The notes under the pieces are model-generated. The model made no database searches. It worked only from the letters and a program-made list of their open reading frames with translations, and was not told where the DNA came from. Shown in pieces: positions 1 through 13,791 of a DNA stretch of 64,000 nucleotides (within the stretch, counting starts at the first letter, position 1; the number at the start of each line of letters is the position of its first letter). Position numbers and translations under genes: made by a program. The stretch is from Dromiciops gliroides (taxonomy: Eukaryota > Chordata > Mammalia > Microbiotheria > Microbiotheriidae), in the NCBI RefSeq assembly GCF_019393635.1, contig NC_057864.1, forward strand, positions 482,600,117-482,664,116, given 5' to 3'.

Positions 1-39
1 TTCAGAACATACTTTCCTATACATACATCCCTATCTTAT

Positions 40-285
40 TTGGACCAGTCAATAAACACTTATTAAGTGCCTGCTATATGCCAAATGTATACTAAGCACT
101 GGAAGCCTCATAGTCCTGGGAGATAGGCATTCTGGGTAATAATAACCCCATTCTACAGAGGAAGAAACTAAGGCTTAAAGTTAAGTGACTTGGCTAAGGT
201 CATACGACTAGTCAGTATCAGAGGAGGGCTTTGAAGCCAGGTCTTCCTGACACAAAGTTCAACACTCTATCCATTCTCTGATTTC
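40..285 (-). mobile_element. MIR-like SINE
   Basis: 'cacttattaagtgcctgctatatgcc' through 'agaaactaagg' to 'ccaggtcttcctgac', head at the right. Confidence 0.75.
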
Positions 286-1216
286 CTCCATTGATGGCAA
301 CAGATTTTTAACTCTCCCATGCCCTCTCAGCTCTAGGGACTCTTCTCCATGTCCTCCCATAAATACCCAAAGTGCTAGGGGCCTTCTTTTGGTTCTTTGG
401 ATGTCACATGCATGGCTCTCAGTGGAGCGTGTGGGTTGGCCATGGGTCATCATTTGCTCTTGCCATGTGATGGAACCATCTATTCCTCCAGTTGAATGTT
501 TCTTTGATGACATCCTCTACTCTCCTTCCCTTGAGTGATACTTGATAGGTAATGTGGGGCAGCCTGTTCATACCCCCCACCAGCTGCCATGTTTACCTTT
601 GGATACAGCTTTAATTCTTTGGAGACTGTGTTATTCCATGTTTGGCCACCAGGCAGCATCCTCGGGAAAAAAATATTTAAGAAATGGGCCATCTGGGGCA
701 GCTAGGTGGCACAGTGGATAAAGCACCAGCCCTGGATTCAGGAGAACCTGAGTTCAAATCCAGCCTCAGACACTTGACATTTACTAGCTGTGTGACCCTG
801 GGCAAGTCACTTAACCCTCACTGCCCCACACACAAAAAAACACAAAACAAAAACAAAACAAAAGAAATGGACCATCCTTTGGGGAGAAGCTTAAGGAATC
901 AAAGCATGGAAATTTTCCTGAAGGCAGTAAATTCTGCTCTCCTATTCAACTTTGTGCCTTGTTCACTGTCCAGGGTCTGTCCAAACTATATGCACTGATG
1001 GAGTCTATCCAACAGCATATCATTGTTTGCATACTGGACATTTTTCATCCACTTGGTTTTTCTTGTGTGGATAGTCAGAACTAACTCTTGAGAATGATTA
1101 TGGATCTCATTTAGGAGACCACATTTTTCTGGAGCTTGATGAGATTGGTATTCTCTCACCTGGAAACTGGAGCAGTGGAAAGACCTGTGTGTCTTTAGGG
1201 AATCTCTCCTCTGTAC
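285..1216 (-). mobile_element. RTE-clade LINE fragment, interrupted by a SINE
   Basis: Minus-strand translation around 1090-1030 gives HTRKTKWMKN in an RTE reverse-transcriptase-like context. A copy at 46.6-46.9 kb gives HRGKTKWMKN in the same context. The downstream part (400-520, minus) resembles the RTE C-terminal region. Stops and frame changes show it is long dead. It is cut by the SINE at 695-861. Confidence 0.65.
695..861 (+). mobile_element. WSINE1-type SINE copy
   Basis: Full head-to-tail copy. Target duplication AAGAAATGGGCCATC at 679-693, with one mismatch at 862-876. Confidence 0.95.
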
Positions 1217-1230
1217 ATCCTTATGTATTT

Positions 1231-1376
1231 TTTTTTTTTTAGCGAGGCAATTGGGATTAAATGACTTGCCCAGGGTCACACAGCTAGTAACTGTCAAGTG
1301 TCTAAGGCCGGATTTGAACTCAGGTCTTCCTGACTCCAGGCCCAGTGCTCTATTCACTGTGCTACCTAGCTGCCCT
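1231..1376 (-). mobile_element. WSINE1-type SINE copy
   Basis: Flanked by CCTTATGTATTTTT on both sides (about 1218 and 1379). Confidence 0.93.
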
Positions 1377-1699
1377 GTCCTTATGTATTTTTACTGTCAG
1401 GTCCTAGCACAGTAACTAGCATATATCAGTTACTTAAGGAACATCCATTGAATTAAATTGACTACACATGTGGGGCTAGCCAAAAAAGGAGGTGTTTTTG
1501 TGTGCTTCACAAAGGCATTTTTTGTTCTGTGCTCTTCAATTGTTATAATGTAATAATGATAATAATTATTGGAGTTCTTAGAATACAACCTCTTGAAAGT
1601 GAGGAGGGCAAGTAGGAGGAAGAGGGAAGCATGGCAGCAGCAGGTTTTGGGGGTCTTGAAGGGCATACCCTAGGGATCTGTACTTGGCCCTGTGCTGTT

Positions 1700-2080
<381 letters not shown>

Positions 2081-2490
2081 TGACATTTTTGTCAGTGGCT
2101 TAGATGAAACCACAGAAAGCATCCTGGTCAAATTCGAAGGTGACACAAAGCTGGGAGGTCTAGTCATCACAATGGATGACAGAGTCAGGATTCAAAAAGA
2201 TCTTTACAGGTGAGAGCACTGAGTTGAATCAAATAAGATTAAACTTAATAGAAATAAATGTAAAGTCTTAAATTGGAGGGTCTAAAAACCAACTTCCCAT
2301 ATACAAGACTGGGGAGGCATGGTGAAAGATTGTCTGAAAAAGATCTGGGGTTTTATTGGACCACAAGCTCAATATGAGTCATATAATATGTGATATGGCA
2401 GCAAAGAAAGCTGATGTGAACTTAGATTGCATTAAGGGAGATGTAGAATCCTTTTTCTGGGGCCACATCTACTTAATAGTGTCTGAAGGA

Positions 2491-2634
2491 GGAGCAGCTA
2501 GGTAGTGCGGTGGATAAAGCACCAGCCCTGGATTCAGGAGGACCTGAGTTCAAATCCGGCCTCAGACACTTGACACTTACTAGCTCTGTGACCCTGGGCA
2601 AGTCACTTAACCCTCATTGCCCCACAAAAAAAAA
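2491..2634 (+). mobile_element. WSINE1-type SINE copy
   Basis: Perfect 17-base target duplication AATAGTGTCTGAAGGAG at 2475-2491 and 2635-2651. Confidence 0.95.
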
Positions 2635-2764
2635 AATAGTGTCTGAAGGAGGGCAAGCAGAATGACTTTGTCACCGTGCTCTAGCTGCCTTCTCCTATCG
2701 GTGAGTTCTTCCTAGTACTTCCATTCTGAGGAAGGGCCAGGCTAGCCAATTATGGTCCTATCAT

Positions 2765-2900
2765 GTAGGTGCCTCTCCCTGACCCCTGCTTTGTGTTGTC
2801 TTTCAATATTAGAATGTAATCCACTTGAGGGCAGGGACAGTCTTTCTTTTTGCTTATATTTGCATCCCCAACATTTGCCTGACAAAGAGTAAGCAAAAGG
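2765..2900 (+). mobile_element. L2 3' end
   Basis: 'cacttgagggcagggacagtctttc' style ending. Confidence 0.7.
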
Positions 2901-2934
2901 TGCTAGGCTGGAGCAAGGGAAGACAGGTATGGGT

Positions 2935-3890
2935 CCTGATTTTGCTTTAACTATTGTTAAACCATTGGCCCTCTCTGGGCTTCAGTTTCCTTCTCTGCAA
3001 AGTGGTCAGACTCAATGGGCTCTAGAGTCTTTTCCATCACTGGGATCTATGTTCTTCTCTGGGCCTCAGCTTTCTCAAATGTAAAGTAGGAGAGTCAGGT
3101 AGGCGGCCTCCAGAATAATTCCTGTATACGTCCTGCCAATGAGGGATGGCACTATTGTCTTGGGACCCAGGGCCAAAGTGATGCATCCTGAACCCAGCTC
3201 CCAATTCGCTCCTGGTAGGAAGATACTTCCACTGGCTTGGAAGCCATCAGTCACCCCCAACCCAATGGCTGGGGCCAGACTGGGTCTCTACGACAGCTGG
3301 GCCTGAAGCACCTTTATCCAAAGACAGCAATACCTTTGCTTGGCTGACATGGGGAACAATCATTACCTCTGTGTGCAGCCTAGCCTACAAGAGACCCAGA
3401 AAGAGGTCTCTGAGGGCTGGGATAGCTGCCCAAACCTCTTGTGGGAGTGAGCAACAGGGCACACCTGAGGCTTGGCTCCAAGTTAAATGGATGAGTGAAA
3501 AAAATGCATTTTTGAAATATCTAGTACATTCCAGGTACTTTGCTAAGCACTTGAGATGCTAATACAAAAATGAGACAGTCACCTCGCCCCCTACCTCCCC
3601 TGCCCCCCCCCCCCCGCCCCGAACTTCCATAGGGAATGGTAGTCAGAGAAGAGAATTATGGTCTGGGAAATCACAGTGATGATGAGTGGAACAAGATGGC
3701 ATTGCCAACCAGTTTGATCATGTCAAAATAGTCACACAACTTGTATGATGTCAGAGGCAGGATTCAAACCCAAGACTTCTTGAATGAGGCCAGCTCTTTA
3801 TCCACCCCATGTAGCTGCCTATCACTGTAAGTTATAAGCTTTTTTTCATCCACACATACGAGTTCAGCAGCACAGGGAAAGAAATGGCTA
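2935..3890. other. EHHADH intron sequence, mostly unique
   Basis: MIR-like remnants at 2935-3070 and 3690-3830, a C-run at 3605-3620. The rest shows no exon or repeat I can name; an open minus-strand frame at 3075-3260 has no recognised homology. Confidence 0.5.
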
Positions 3891-3974
3891 GTGCTTGGGA
3901 GCCCAGAGAGAAAGAGTACCAGTTTAGTACTATATGATGGCCAGTCTTTTTCTCTTTACATAAGGGAACATTTG

Positions 3975-4131
3975 GTGGTTTGTTGTTGTTTTTTAGTGAG
4001 GCAATTGGGGTTAAGTGACTTGCTCAGGGTCACACAGCTAGTAAGTGTTAAGTGTCTCAGGCCGCATTTGAACTCAGGACCTCCTGAGTCCAGGGCTGGT
4101 GCTCTATCCACTACGCCACCTAGATGCCCTG
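3975..4131 (-). mobile_element. WSINE1-type SINE copy just upstream of the EHHADH last exon
   Basis: Perfect 17-base duplication ACATAAGGGAACATTTG at 3958-3974 and 4132-4148. Its head lies 125 bases before the splice acceptor. Confidence 0.95.
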
Positions 4132-4161
4132 ACATAAGGGAACATTTGTGTCTATATATGA

Positions 4162-5517
<1,356 letters not shown>

Positions 5518-5610
5518 CTTCACTTACCTTGGCTCTCCAGGTGAGACCTCCCATATACCAACCTCAGGCAAACATTGTTGAAATAAACAGAAACTCAATC
5601 AAAGGCTTTC
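5518..5610 (+). other. EHHADH: Probable EHHADH 3' UTR with AATAAA signal
   Basis: AATAAA lies at 5582-5587, 65 bases after the stop, followed by a G/T-rich stretch near 5650-5690 that could serve as the downstream element. Another AATAAA at 5506-5511 overlaps the last codons and is too early to be used. A longer UTR using a later signal cannot be excluded. Confidence 0.5.
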
Positions 5611-5929
5611 AAAAAGCTTGCAAAGCAAAATTGATGGGGAAAATCATGGGCATGGTGACCCCTTCTGGGGGGTTGCTTCTGTAAGGTGATTCTAATAATT
5701 CAATATCATAAGCAACTTATGGGTCAGATCTTCTGGGAGCACATGGTCGCAAAACTGCTTCCCAGGCATCTGAATCCATCTCTTTTTACTTGATTCTGTC
5801 TTGTGAAAACAGTCCATGTTGGTAGTGTCTCATTTGAATAAGAAATGGTTCTGGTAGCATGCAGGGTATGAGACAGGCTCAGAGTCACTGGATCCAGCCA
5901 TCTCCACCAGCTATCACTTTGTGTCTCTT

Positions 5930-6485
5930 CTCTCCTTCTTACCCAAACTCCTAGAGAAAGTTAAAGTCAGTGCCTCCAATTCTTCTTTCACTCTTCTAAG
6001 TCCTCTGAAGTCAGGGTTCTGACCTCAACATTTAACTGAAATGAATTTCCCTAGAGTTACCAGTGATTTCTTCATTGTCAGATATGATGGCCTTTGTTCA
6101 ATCCTCTCTTTGGCATTTGATGTGGTTGGCCATCTCTTCTTGGATAGTCTCATCTCTCTAGAATTAAGGAACACCGTGAAGTTCTCCTATTTGTTGACCC
6201 CTCCTCAGTCTACTTTGCTGGATCCATGTTGTGCCCATTAACCATGGATGTCCCCCTTAGGATTTGTCCTTGGACCTCTTCTCTTCTCTCTCTACACTCT
6301 CATTTGGTTTCCATGGGTACAGTAATCATCTCTTTGAAGATGACTCCCAGATCTAAGTGTCTATCCTCAGCCTCCTGAGCTTCAGTCCAGAATCATCAAC
6401 TGGGTGATAGGCATTTCAAATTGCCATCTCATACTCAACATATCTAAAATAGAACTCTTGTCTTTTCTCCCAAATGCACCCCTTA
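5930..6485 (+). mobile_element. L2 LINE fragment (RT region)
   Basis: Reads GFVLGPLLFSLYTL near 6260-6300, then 'tttgaagatgactcccagatc' (the ADD box) and 'caacatatctaaaatagaactc'. It begins about 400 bases past the EHHADH stop. Confidence 0.75.
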
Positions 6486-6964
6486 AAAAAAACCTTCCTT
6501 ATTATTATCAAAGGAAGACAAGTGAACTTAGCTAAAGTAACAAGGAACCCTGAAGAATAGACAGGAGGTGGTATGTGCCAAGCAAGTCAAACCACCAGCA
6601 GCACTTTGACCCCCTCTCAATCCCTAATGGAGACAGCCCAAGACCCTTAACTTGAAAACATTGGAAAAAGCAGTGAGTCCCATACCACTGGACCTACTTC
6701 CAGCCCTGCCCTTTGAGGGGAGCAGTCATCATGGAGAAGTTGTCTGCCTTTCTTACCAACACCAGCTGCCACTTATAGCAGTAAAACCCAGGAATCCTGG
6801 CCAAAGTACCACCTTCCAGACCAAGGGTCCTGTTTCCAGTCTAGTCTCCACAGCTATCATCCTAAGAAGCATCCCCTGTGGGGATGCTATCTGGCAACTG
6901 TATCTGCAGTGTTGCTACCACAGCTTCTGAAGATACAGAACAAAGTCTTCACTATCAGAATTCT
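6486..6964. other. Unassigned intergenic stretch
   Basis: Between an L2 and an L1. Contains a perfect 9-bp stem AGCATCCCC / GGGGATGCT with a 3-base loop at 6868-6888. No gene recognised. Confidence 0.5.
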
Positions 6965-7500
6965 TGCCACTCAAAGAATTGGATATTAAGGGGATGCCCA
7001 ACAATTGGGGAATGGCTGAACAAGTTGTGGATGTGATGAAATCCTATTGTACTATAAGAAATGATGAACAGGATGCTTTCAGAAAAACCTAGGAAGATTT
7101 ATAGGAACTGACGCAAAGAGAAATGAACAGAACCAGAACATTGTACACAGTGACAGCAATATTGAAGGATGATTAACTGTGAAAGACTTAGCTATTCTTA
7201 GCAATACAATGACCCAAAACAGTTCTGAAGGACTTATGAAAAATGCTACCCACCTCCAGAGAAAGAACTGATGGTGTCTGAATGCAGATCAAAGCATACT
7301 TTTAAAACTTTATTTTTCATGGGCTTTTTTTGGGGTCTGCATTTTCTTTTGCAACATGGCTAATAAGGACATTTTTATATGACTGCACATGTATAATCTA
7401 TATCAAATTGCTTTCCTTCTTAAGGAGGGAGAAGGGGAAGAAGGGAGAAAATTTGGAACTCAATTTTTTTAAATGTTAAAAAAATTTACCTGTAATTGAG
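6965..7500 (+). mobile_element. L1 LINE 3' end
   Basis: Contains GGGGAATGGCTGAACAAGTT, 'actataagaaatgatgaacagg' and the terminal block ending in 'aatttggaactcaa', the recalled 3' end of marsupial L1. 5'-truncated. Confidence 0.85.
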
Positions 7501-7529
7501 AAGAAGGTAAAATTTAAGAATAAAGGTTA

Positions 7530-7668
7530 GGGGCAGCTAGATGGCACAGTGGATAGAGCACCGGCCCTGGATTCAGGAGGACTTGAGTTCAAATCCGGCC
7601 TCAGACACTTAACACTTACTAGCTATGTGATCCTGGGCAAGTCACTTAACCCCAATTGCCTCACAAAA

Positions 7669-7696
<28 letters not shown>
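7530..7696 (+). mobile_element. WSINE1-type SINE copy with (GAA)n tail
   Basis: Tail runs from poly(A) into (GAA)8 at about 7676-7698. AAAGGTTA on both sides. Confidence 0.93.
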
Positions 7697-7699
<3 letters not shown>

Positions 7700-8024
7700 G
7701 GTTAAAAAAATAATTGAAGACTTCCTAGGAGGAGGCAAGAAGAAGGCTGCAAAGAGAAATTTTGGGGATATAACAACAAAGGTATCAATAAAACTCTATT
7801 CCAAACAAACAAAAAAGGAAATAGGAAACAGATGCTCTGTATACTCTGCATCGAGCCTTTATCAAAACACTTTGTTTCTACATTAAAAAAAAATCCTTGT
7901 TACTATCAAATGGTTCAATATCAGAAATGGAGAGAATTTTATCTGTGCAAATTATATTAAGAAGTATTCTTTGCTGCAGGCCCTGATGACTAGGGGATTT
8001 TCCCCTCTGGCTTGCAGCTGAAAC

Positions 8025-8150
8025 CTTCCCTATGTGAAGGGAAACTCCTTAAAGCAGGGACTGTCTTTCTTTTTATTTGTAACCTCTGTGCTTTGCACAA
8101 AGCAAGTGCTTAATAAATGCTTGTTCATCCATTCTTTCATTGAGTCACTC
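8025..8150 (+). mobile_element. L2 3' end
   Basis: 'gcagggactgtctttc' followed by 'gcaagtgcttaataaatgc'. Confidence 0.7.
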
Positions 8151-8423
8151 ATTTAAAGGTACCTCCTCTGTAAAATGAGAGGACTAGATGGGTAGGGGAC
8201 TATGGGCATGGAATGCTGTCCAATGTGTTCAATTTTGGTTAGTTTGTTGGAACTCTATTTTTTTTCCATAATGGGAAGTAAACTCCATAGCAGGGTGGGG
8301 TGGTGGTGGTGGTGTAATTGAATACATCCTATATAAAACTTGAGCTACTCTGGCTGCTTCCATAGGGCCACGTGCTGGGTTCATTGTATGCTCCATGGGA
8401 TGTGGTACCATCTAATGCCCATT

Positions 8424-8584
8424 ACTTTTTTTTGGCTGGGGGGGCGGGGGGGGTGCAATGAGGGTTAAGTGACTTGCCCAGGGTCACACAGCTAGTAAGT
8501 GTCAAGTGTCTGAGGCCGGTTTTGAACTCAGGTCCTCCTGAATCCAGGGCCAGTGCTTTATCCACTGCGCCACCTAGCTGCCCC
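8424..8584 (-). mobile_element. WSINE1-type SINE copy
   Basis: Body with a G-rich interruption in the tail side (8438-8453). CCCATTACTT-like flank on both sides, shared with the next copy. Confidence 0.9.
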
Positions 8585-8591
8585 ATACCCA

Positions 8592-8748
8592 TTATTATTT
8601 TTTTAAATATTTTTTAAGGCAATTGGGGTTAAGTGATTTGCCCAGGGTCACATAGCTAGTAAGTGTTAAGTGTCTGAGGTGAGATTTGAACTCAGGTTCT
8701 TTTGACTCCAAGGCCAGTGCTCAATCCACTGCACTTCCTAGCTGCCCC
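8592..8748 (-). mobile_element. WSINE1-type SINE copy, more diverged
   Basis: Lies head to tail with the previous copy. ATACCCATTA recurs on both sides, so the pair arose by one SINE landing at the edge of the other. Confidence 0.9.
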
Positions 8749-8759
8749 ATACCCATTAC

Positions 8760-9990
8760 TTTTGAAAAAAAATCTTTGTTAGGAAGGAAGACTCACTGGC
8801 TAGGAATTGGGAAAGGGGAATATTTGGACATTAATGTCATGTAAAAACAAAAGGCATCAATAAAACAAAATGAAACAAAAAGGATTCTTTTCATAAGCCT
8901 AAAGACAAAGGCTAAAGGAGATAACCTTCAACCATCCCTTGGTACCAGGGTCTCCAACTACTTCTTCTTTGGTTGGCTTGAGATTTAGAGAGAAGTCATC
9001 CACTTTCTAGGGAACCAAAGGTGCAGGCCAGAGACTCTTTCTTATAAGTGTTCAGCCATAGGCATCTTCCTTCACCGGGAAAAAAAAAATTAGGATGACA
9101 AGAGGAGAAAAAAAGATCTCTTTAGACTGATGTGCCCAGTGGGACTAGGCCTTTGAATGAGTCCACATCTAGTCTGTTCTTAATGTTCATCCCAGCACAC
9201 AACATAGGTCGGTACTTAGACACGTGGACAGGCTTTTCAAGTCTTGCCTGCAGACATTCAGGCATCTTTATGCAATATTTATTGGCCAGCTTTCTTCTGA
9301 CTGAAAATAGCCTGTCAGGGTGAGAACAGGGAATCAGGTTATGCTGGAACAAACAGTCTGGGCATCAACATTGCCACGCTTATGCATGGGTTTTCCCAGG
9401 AGAGTAGAAAAAGGTTAGGTATTGTGGTCCATTAAGGGTGGAGAGCATTAGAGGCAAAGCAAGAGGCAAAATATGGAGCCAGTTGACTCCATCCTCCAAT
9501 CACCTTAGCTTTGGGTTGTAAATGCGCTCATACTCGTTGGTTATTCTTGACCCCTAGAAGATGAGGTGATCAAAAGACAGACTCTTGAGGTCCATGCTAG
9601 CCAGGCATGCTGGTGAACCTGAATAGGGTTGAGGGCAAATTCTATTAGCTGGGACGTGAAAAAGAAATATGAATCAGCCTGAGAGAGTAGAAATAGTGGC
9701 TGTTTTGGAGTCAGAAGAAAAGGGTTCAACCTCTCTGGCCTCAGTTTCCCTGTCTGAATGCAGTGGGCTTTTAGCAGATGATGATTCCTCCAATCCCAGC
9801 CCCTTCCCTAGTCCCATAACCTTGATAAGTGTTAGCTGTGGGAACTAGTTGAAGACCACACCAAACCCCAGCCCCTCTGCCTGTTGCTTGATTTTCCCCC
9901 TTATTAATTCTCATCCTGAGGTCTAATACAATCAAGAGGTATGTCCTGATATTTTCTCATAAATCTATAGAAATGTACAATATTTCTTAT
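8760..9990. other. Intergenic stretch with possible decayed minus-strand coding
   Basis: Minus frames at 9352-9122 (77 codons including the stop) and 9555-9500 (ITNEYERIYNPKLR after an AG) look protein-like but are not in one frame and not recognised. Otherwise no repeat is seen. Confidence 0.35.
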
Positions 9991-10012
9991 TAATCAGTTA
10001 GTTCTTAGCCCT

Positions 10013-10112
10013 CACACGGCTAGTAAGTGTTAAGTGTCTGAGGCCAGATTTGAACTCAGGTCCTCCTGAATCCAGGGCCGGTGCTCTATCCACTGCACCA
10101 CCTAGCTGCCCC
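10013..10112 (-). mobile_element. WSINE1-type SINE, 3' half missing
   Basis: Only the head half is kept. It shares one outer duplication (AATCAGTTA at 9992 and 10285) with the next copy. Confidence 0.88.
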
Positions 10113-10124
10113 TACATATTATAT

Positions 10125-10284
10125 CTTTTTTTTTTTTTTTTTTTTTTTAGTGAGTCAATTGGGGTTAAGTGACTTGCCCAGGGTCACACAGCTAGTAAGT
10201 GTTAAGTGTCTGAGGCTGGATTTGAACTCAGGTACTGCTGACTCCAGGGCCGGTGCTCTATCCACCGCGCCACCTAGCTGCCCC
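10125..10284 (-). mobile_element. WSINE1-type SINE copy
   Basis: Complete copy with a T-run tail at 10126-10148. It lies directly behind the truncated copy. Confidence 0.95.
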
Positions 10285-10696
10285 AATCAGTTACTTTAGG
10301 CTCCAAACATCTCACAACAGAATGTCAACTATGGTTGTGGCCCATGTTTTTTGTTTTCTGAAGCATACATAGCCCTTCCCCCCTTCCTCCTGCACCACGA
10401 GAATTGCCATTAAGATCTGTTCGGTATCAAGAACTGTAAAAGAAAGCTCTGAGTCTACTTGGTGCACAGCCTATGGGGTATTTATGGGAGAGCAAGGACA
10501 AAAGTCCCACTTGGATAAGAAAGCCTGGCAGGGTTGTAATCTACACCAATGGTGTCAAATTCAAATAGAAACAGGAGCCATTAAACTACATAAGGATTCC
10601 TTCAGGACACATACTGACTTAGAAAACCACTTACTAACATTATTCCTCTTCTAGTGTATTTTTATTTATATTGTGAAATATTTCCCAATCATTTTT

Positions 10697-10835
10697 TTTG
10701 AGAGGCAATGGGGATTAAGTGACTTGCCCAGGGTCACACAGCTAGTAAGCATTAAGTGTCTGAGGTCGGCTTTGAACTTGGGTCCTTTTGAATCCAGGGC
10801 CAGTGCTCTATCCACTGTGCCACCTAGCTGCCCCC
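10697..10835 (-). mobile_element. WSINE1-type SINE copy
   Basis: CCCAATCAT-TTT on both sides (10684 and 10836). Confidence 0.94.
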
Positions 10836-10916
10836 CCCAATCATATTTTAATCACTACACTAGTGGAAGGCGCACCCACATGGATGAGATCACAGAATTA
10901 TTAACGAAACAAAATA

Positions 10917-11005
10917 CAGGGTGTTCTAAAAAAGCTTTAATGCAGTTTTTAGCATTTAAAAGGGAATTAAGGCTAAAACTGCACTAGGACTTTTGGAACA
11001 CCTTG
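10917..11005. mobile_element. Mariner-derived MITE
   Basis: An 89-bp near-palindrome preceded by TA. CAGGGTGTTCTAAAA at the left and its worn inverse (GGACTTTTGGAACACCTTG) at the right, with TGCAGTTTTTAGC / GCTAAAACTGCA inside. The ends resemble those of the larger mariner at 61.3 kb. Confidence 0.8.
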
Positions 11006-12700
11006 TGGACTGATCCTTTTTAATCAGCAATCCAGAACATCAGTACCACTGGTACACAAGATAATTCAGCTGCAAACTCATTGAAATCCAGCTGGCACTA
11101 ATGACTTACTTGAGCCAAATGGAGATGTCAACACTGCAATGCCCCAGAGTCACTGAGCGCTATGTCTTTATTGTGAGCTCGGCAGAAAGCAGGGTACCTG
11201 GACAGGATTATGTCAGCTCCTCACAAAAGCACCTTCACCGAGTTCATATGGAATGTCAAGGGTCTGGAGCCAATAGAAGATGTGTCCATTGGGATGAGGC
11301 TTCCCTGGCTTTTGCAGAACCAGAGCTGAAGATGCTGACCATCATATCGTCTCATGGCTTTTGTATCCCATGGTTCTGTAGGAGGAAGTCCTGATTGAAT
11401 ATAGAGCCAGGAAAAAGATTTCTGTGAGTCGTATCATAGAAATAAAATGAGATGCCACTAAAAACTCCAGTGACGTTTTTATTGATTTCTTTTTAAAAAA
11501 TTACCTTCATGTCTAGATATGCTTTTTCCCTTCACTTCCCACTAAGTCTTTCCTAGTGACACAGAATAAAAATGAAAAAGAGAACAGTATAGCAAATTAC
11601 CAATACATTAATGGCATCTGATAGCATATGCTTTTGTACACATCCACGGTCTCCCCTTCCTCCTCCACCTGCCAAGAAGGGATAGAAACTCGACATATGA
11701 TTTCACTGATATAGGGAGACATACTCCAGGGGAGTCAACTTCAACCAATGGAAATTGAAACATTTCGGGTAACTTAGAGAAGTATTAATTAAGTAAGTAA
11801 TAATTGTAATAATTCTATAATAATATACTATAATAAGTAATAAGTAATCTTAGAGAATTGCCTAGAGCACTGAGAGATTAGGTGTGTTGCCCAGAGTTAC
11901 AAAGCCAGTATGTATCCGTACTGACACTGAACCCAGTCTTCCTAGCTTTGAGAAACTCTCTATCCTCTAAATTTTGTTCTTTCTATAAAGAATGTAGGGA
12001 GATATAATTTCTGATCTCTTCTTTAGGGCCAGACTTGGTCTTTATCATTACATACTGTGCAGTTTTGTTTAAAAAAAAAACAACAAAGCAAAACTCCAGT
12101 TTAAAATTACAAGTAGAATTTGGGTCAAGATTTTGTCCAGTCAGTATCTTAACTCTCAAATGGGGATCCCAAGAATGGGGAGACCCTCAGGGGTGGTTCA
12201 TGGTATGGATTCAGAATCAAGGTCAAAGGCAAGGAGGAATACAGAGTGAGTCCAGGAAGTGCCTAGCAAGGAAGGTGATGAAAGGAATCCACTACCAAGA
12301 AATGACTGAAGACTGGAAGAATTACTGTAATGCCACGTCCTAGGTTGTGTGGGACAATCCTCATTCGGTATGTTCCATCGCATCATCCCTATAATCCATG
12401 GAAACTCCAATATTTCAACAAATGCTAGCTCAATGAATCAAGTCTGGAATTATTGGAATTTTTTTAATGTAACAAAATCCACAAAAGGTGGAGGGAGAAT
12501 CACAGGTTGAAGAAGGAACACTATGATCATTCACAAAAGCACACCTTAGCGCATCCAATCTGTGGCCAAGCACCATTGTTTCAACTGTTGCATCATGTCT
12601 CATGTATGTCCCTTTCTCTCCTTAATGTTATTCTAGAAATAATATTAAATAAGGTATTCTTTGTAAAATGCCTAGCACAGTGTCTGGCTCATAGTGTCTT
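11006..12700. other. Intergenic stretch, little recognised
   Basis: L1 fragment at 11480-11700 and a MIR-like remnant at 11845-11985; an open + frame of 97 codons at 11101-11394 has no recognised homology. Confidence 0.45.
11480..11700 (-). mobile_element. L1 3' UTR fragment
   Basis: Resembles the 41.1-41.28 kb L1 3' UTR (accaataca..., 'tccacggtctccccttcctcc'). Assignment by eye only. Confidence 0.5.
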
Positions 12701-13239
12701 TTGCTGCAGCTTCTTCCATGTCACGCCCATTAAGTGTGGAGGCCCCCAAGGCTCTGTCCTGGGTCCTGTTCTCTCCTCTCCCTATATTATGGAGCTTGGT
12801 GACCTCATCATCTCCAGGGACTCAGTTATCATCTTTATCCTGGTGATTCTCAAATCTGTTTATCTGGCCCTAACCTCTCTGGGCTGGGAGTCTACTGGAC
12901 AAACATCTCAAATTGGATGGACCGTGGACATCTCAACCTCAGCTTTCCAGAACTGATCTCATCATTCCCCTTCATGGAGGTCACTGCTGTCCTTCCAGTC
13001 ACCCAAGCTCATCAGCTCAACATCATCCTCAACCCTGCACTCTTTCACCCACTCCATCCATCTTCATTCACTCAGTTTTCAAAGGGATCTTGGCAACATC
13101 TGACCATGTCACTCCCCTCCTGGATAAACTCCAGTGGTTCCCTTTACTATGAGGATCAAATATAAAATTTACTATGATACAGTAATATTAACCTCATTGT
13201 TCCTCACACAAGACACTCCATCTTCCAACTCTGCAAAGC

Positions 13240-13791
13240 TTTCTCCCTTCCTTCCTCTCTCCCTTCTTCCCTCCTTCTTTCTCCTTTTTCCTCCCTTCTT
13301 TCCCTCCTTTCTCTCCCTTCCTCCCTTTCTTTTTTACTCCTTTCCTCCCCTTCTTTCTTTCTTCCTTCCCTTCTTCCTTCCTTCCTTTCTCTCCTTCATT
13401 GCTTTCTTCCTCTTCTCTTCTCTTCTCTTCTCTTCTCTTCTCTTCTCTTCTCTTCTCTTCTCTTCTCTTCTCTTCTCTTCTCTTCTCTTCTCTTCTCTTC
13501 TCTTCTCTTCTCTTCTCTTCTCTTTTCTTCTCTTCTCTTCCCCTCTCTTCTCTTCCTCCCTCCCTCTCTTTCTTTCTTTGTTCCTTTCTTCCTTCCTTTC
13601 TCTTCTCTTCTCTTCTCTTCTCTTCTCTTCTCTTCTCTTCTCTTCTCTTCTCTTCTCTTCTCTTCTTCTCTCCCTCCCTCTCTCTCCCTCCTTTCCTTCC
13701 TTCCTTCCTTCCTTCCTTCCTTCCTTCCTTCCTTCCTTCCTTCCTTCCTTCCTTCCTTCCTTCCTTCCTTCCTTTCTTTCTTTCCCCTATT
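13240..13791. repeat. Long pyrimidine microsatellite, (TTCTC)n and (TTCC)n blocks
   Basis: About 550 bases of almost pure C/T: mixed CCTT at 13240-13410, (CTTCT)n at 13411-13550 and 13600-13665, and (CTTC)n at 13690-13780. On the minus strand it is purine and directly follows the 3' end of the 7SL pseudogene, so it may be an expanded A-rich tail. Confidence 0.95.

Noticed and set aside
3075-3260. Minus-strand frame GVTDGFQASGSIFLPGANWE as an exon
   Set aside because: Protein-like in composition but no family recognised and no splice signals convincing enough.
7656-7886. Lys/Arg-rich short frame MPHKKKKRRRRRRRK
   Set aside because: It starts in a SINE tail and a GAA repeat.
10081-10299. Recurring short frames such as 'VTQLVSVKCLRPDLNSG' or 'TVDKAPALDSGGPEFKS' throughout the window
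   Set aside because: They are the SINE body translated in two orientations, not a gene family.
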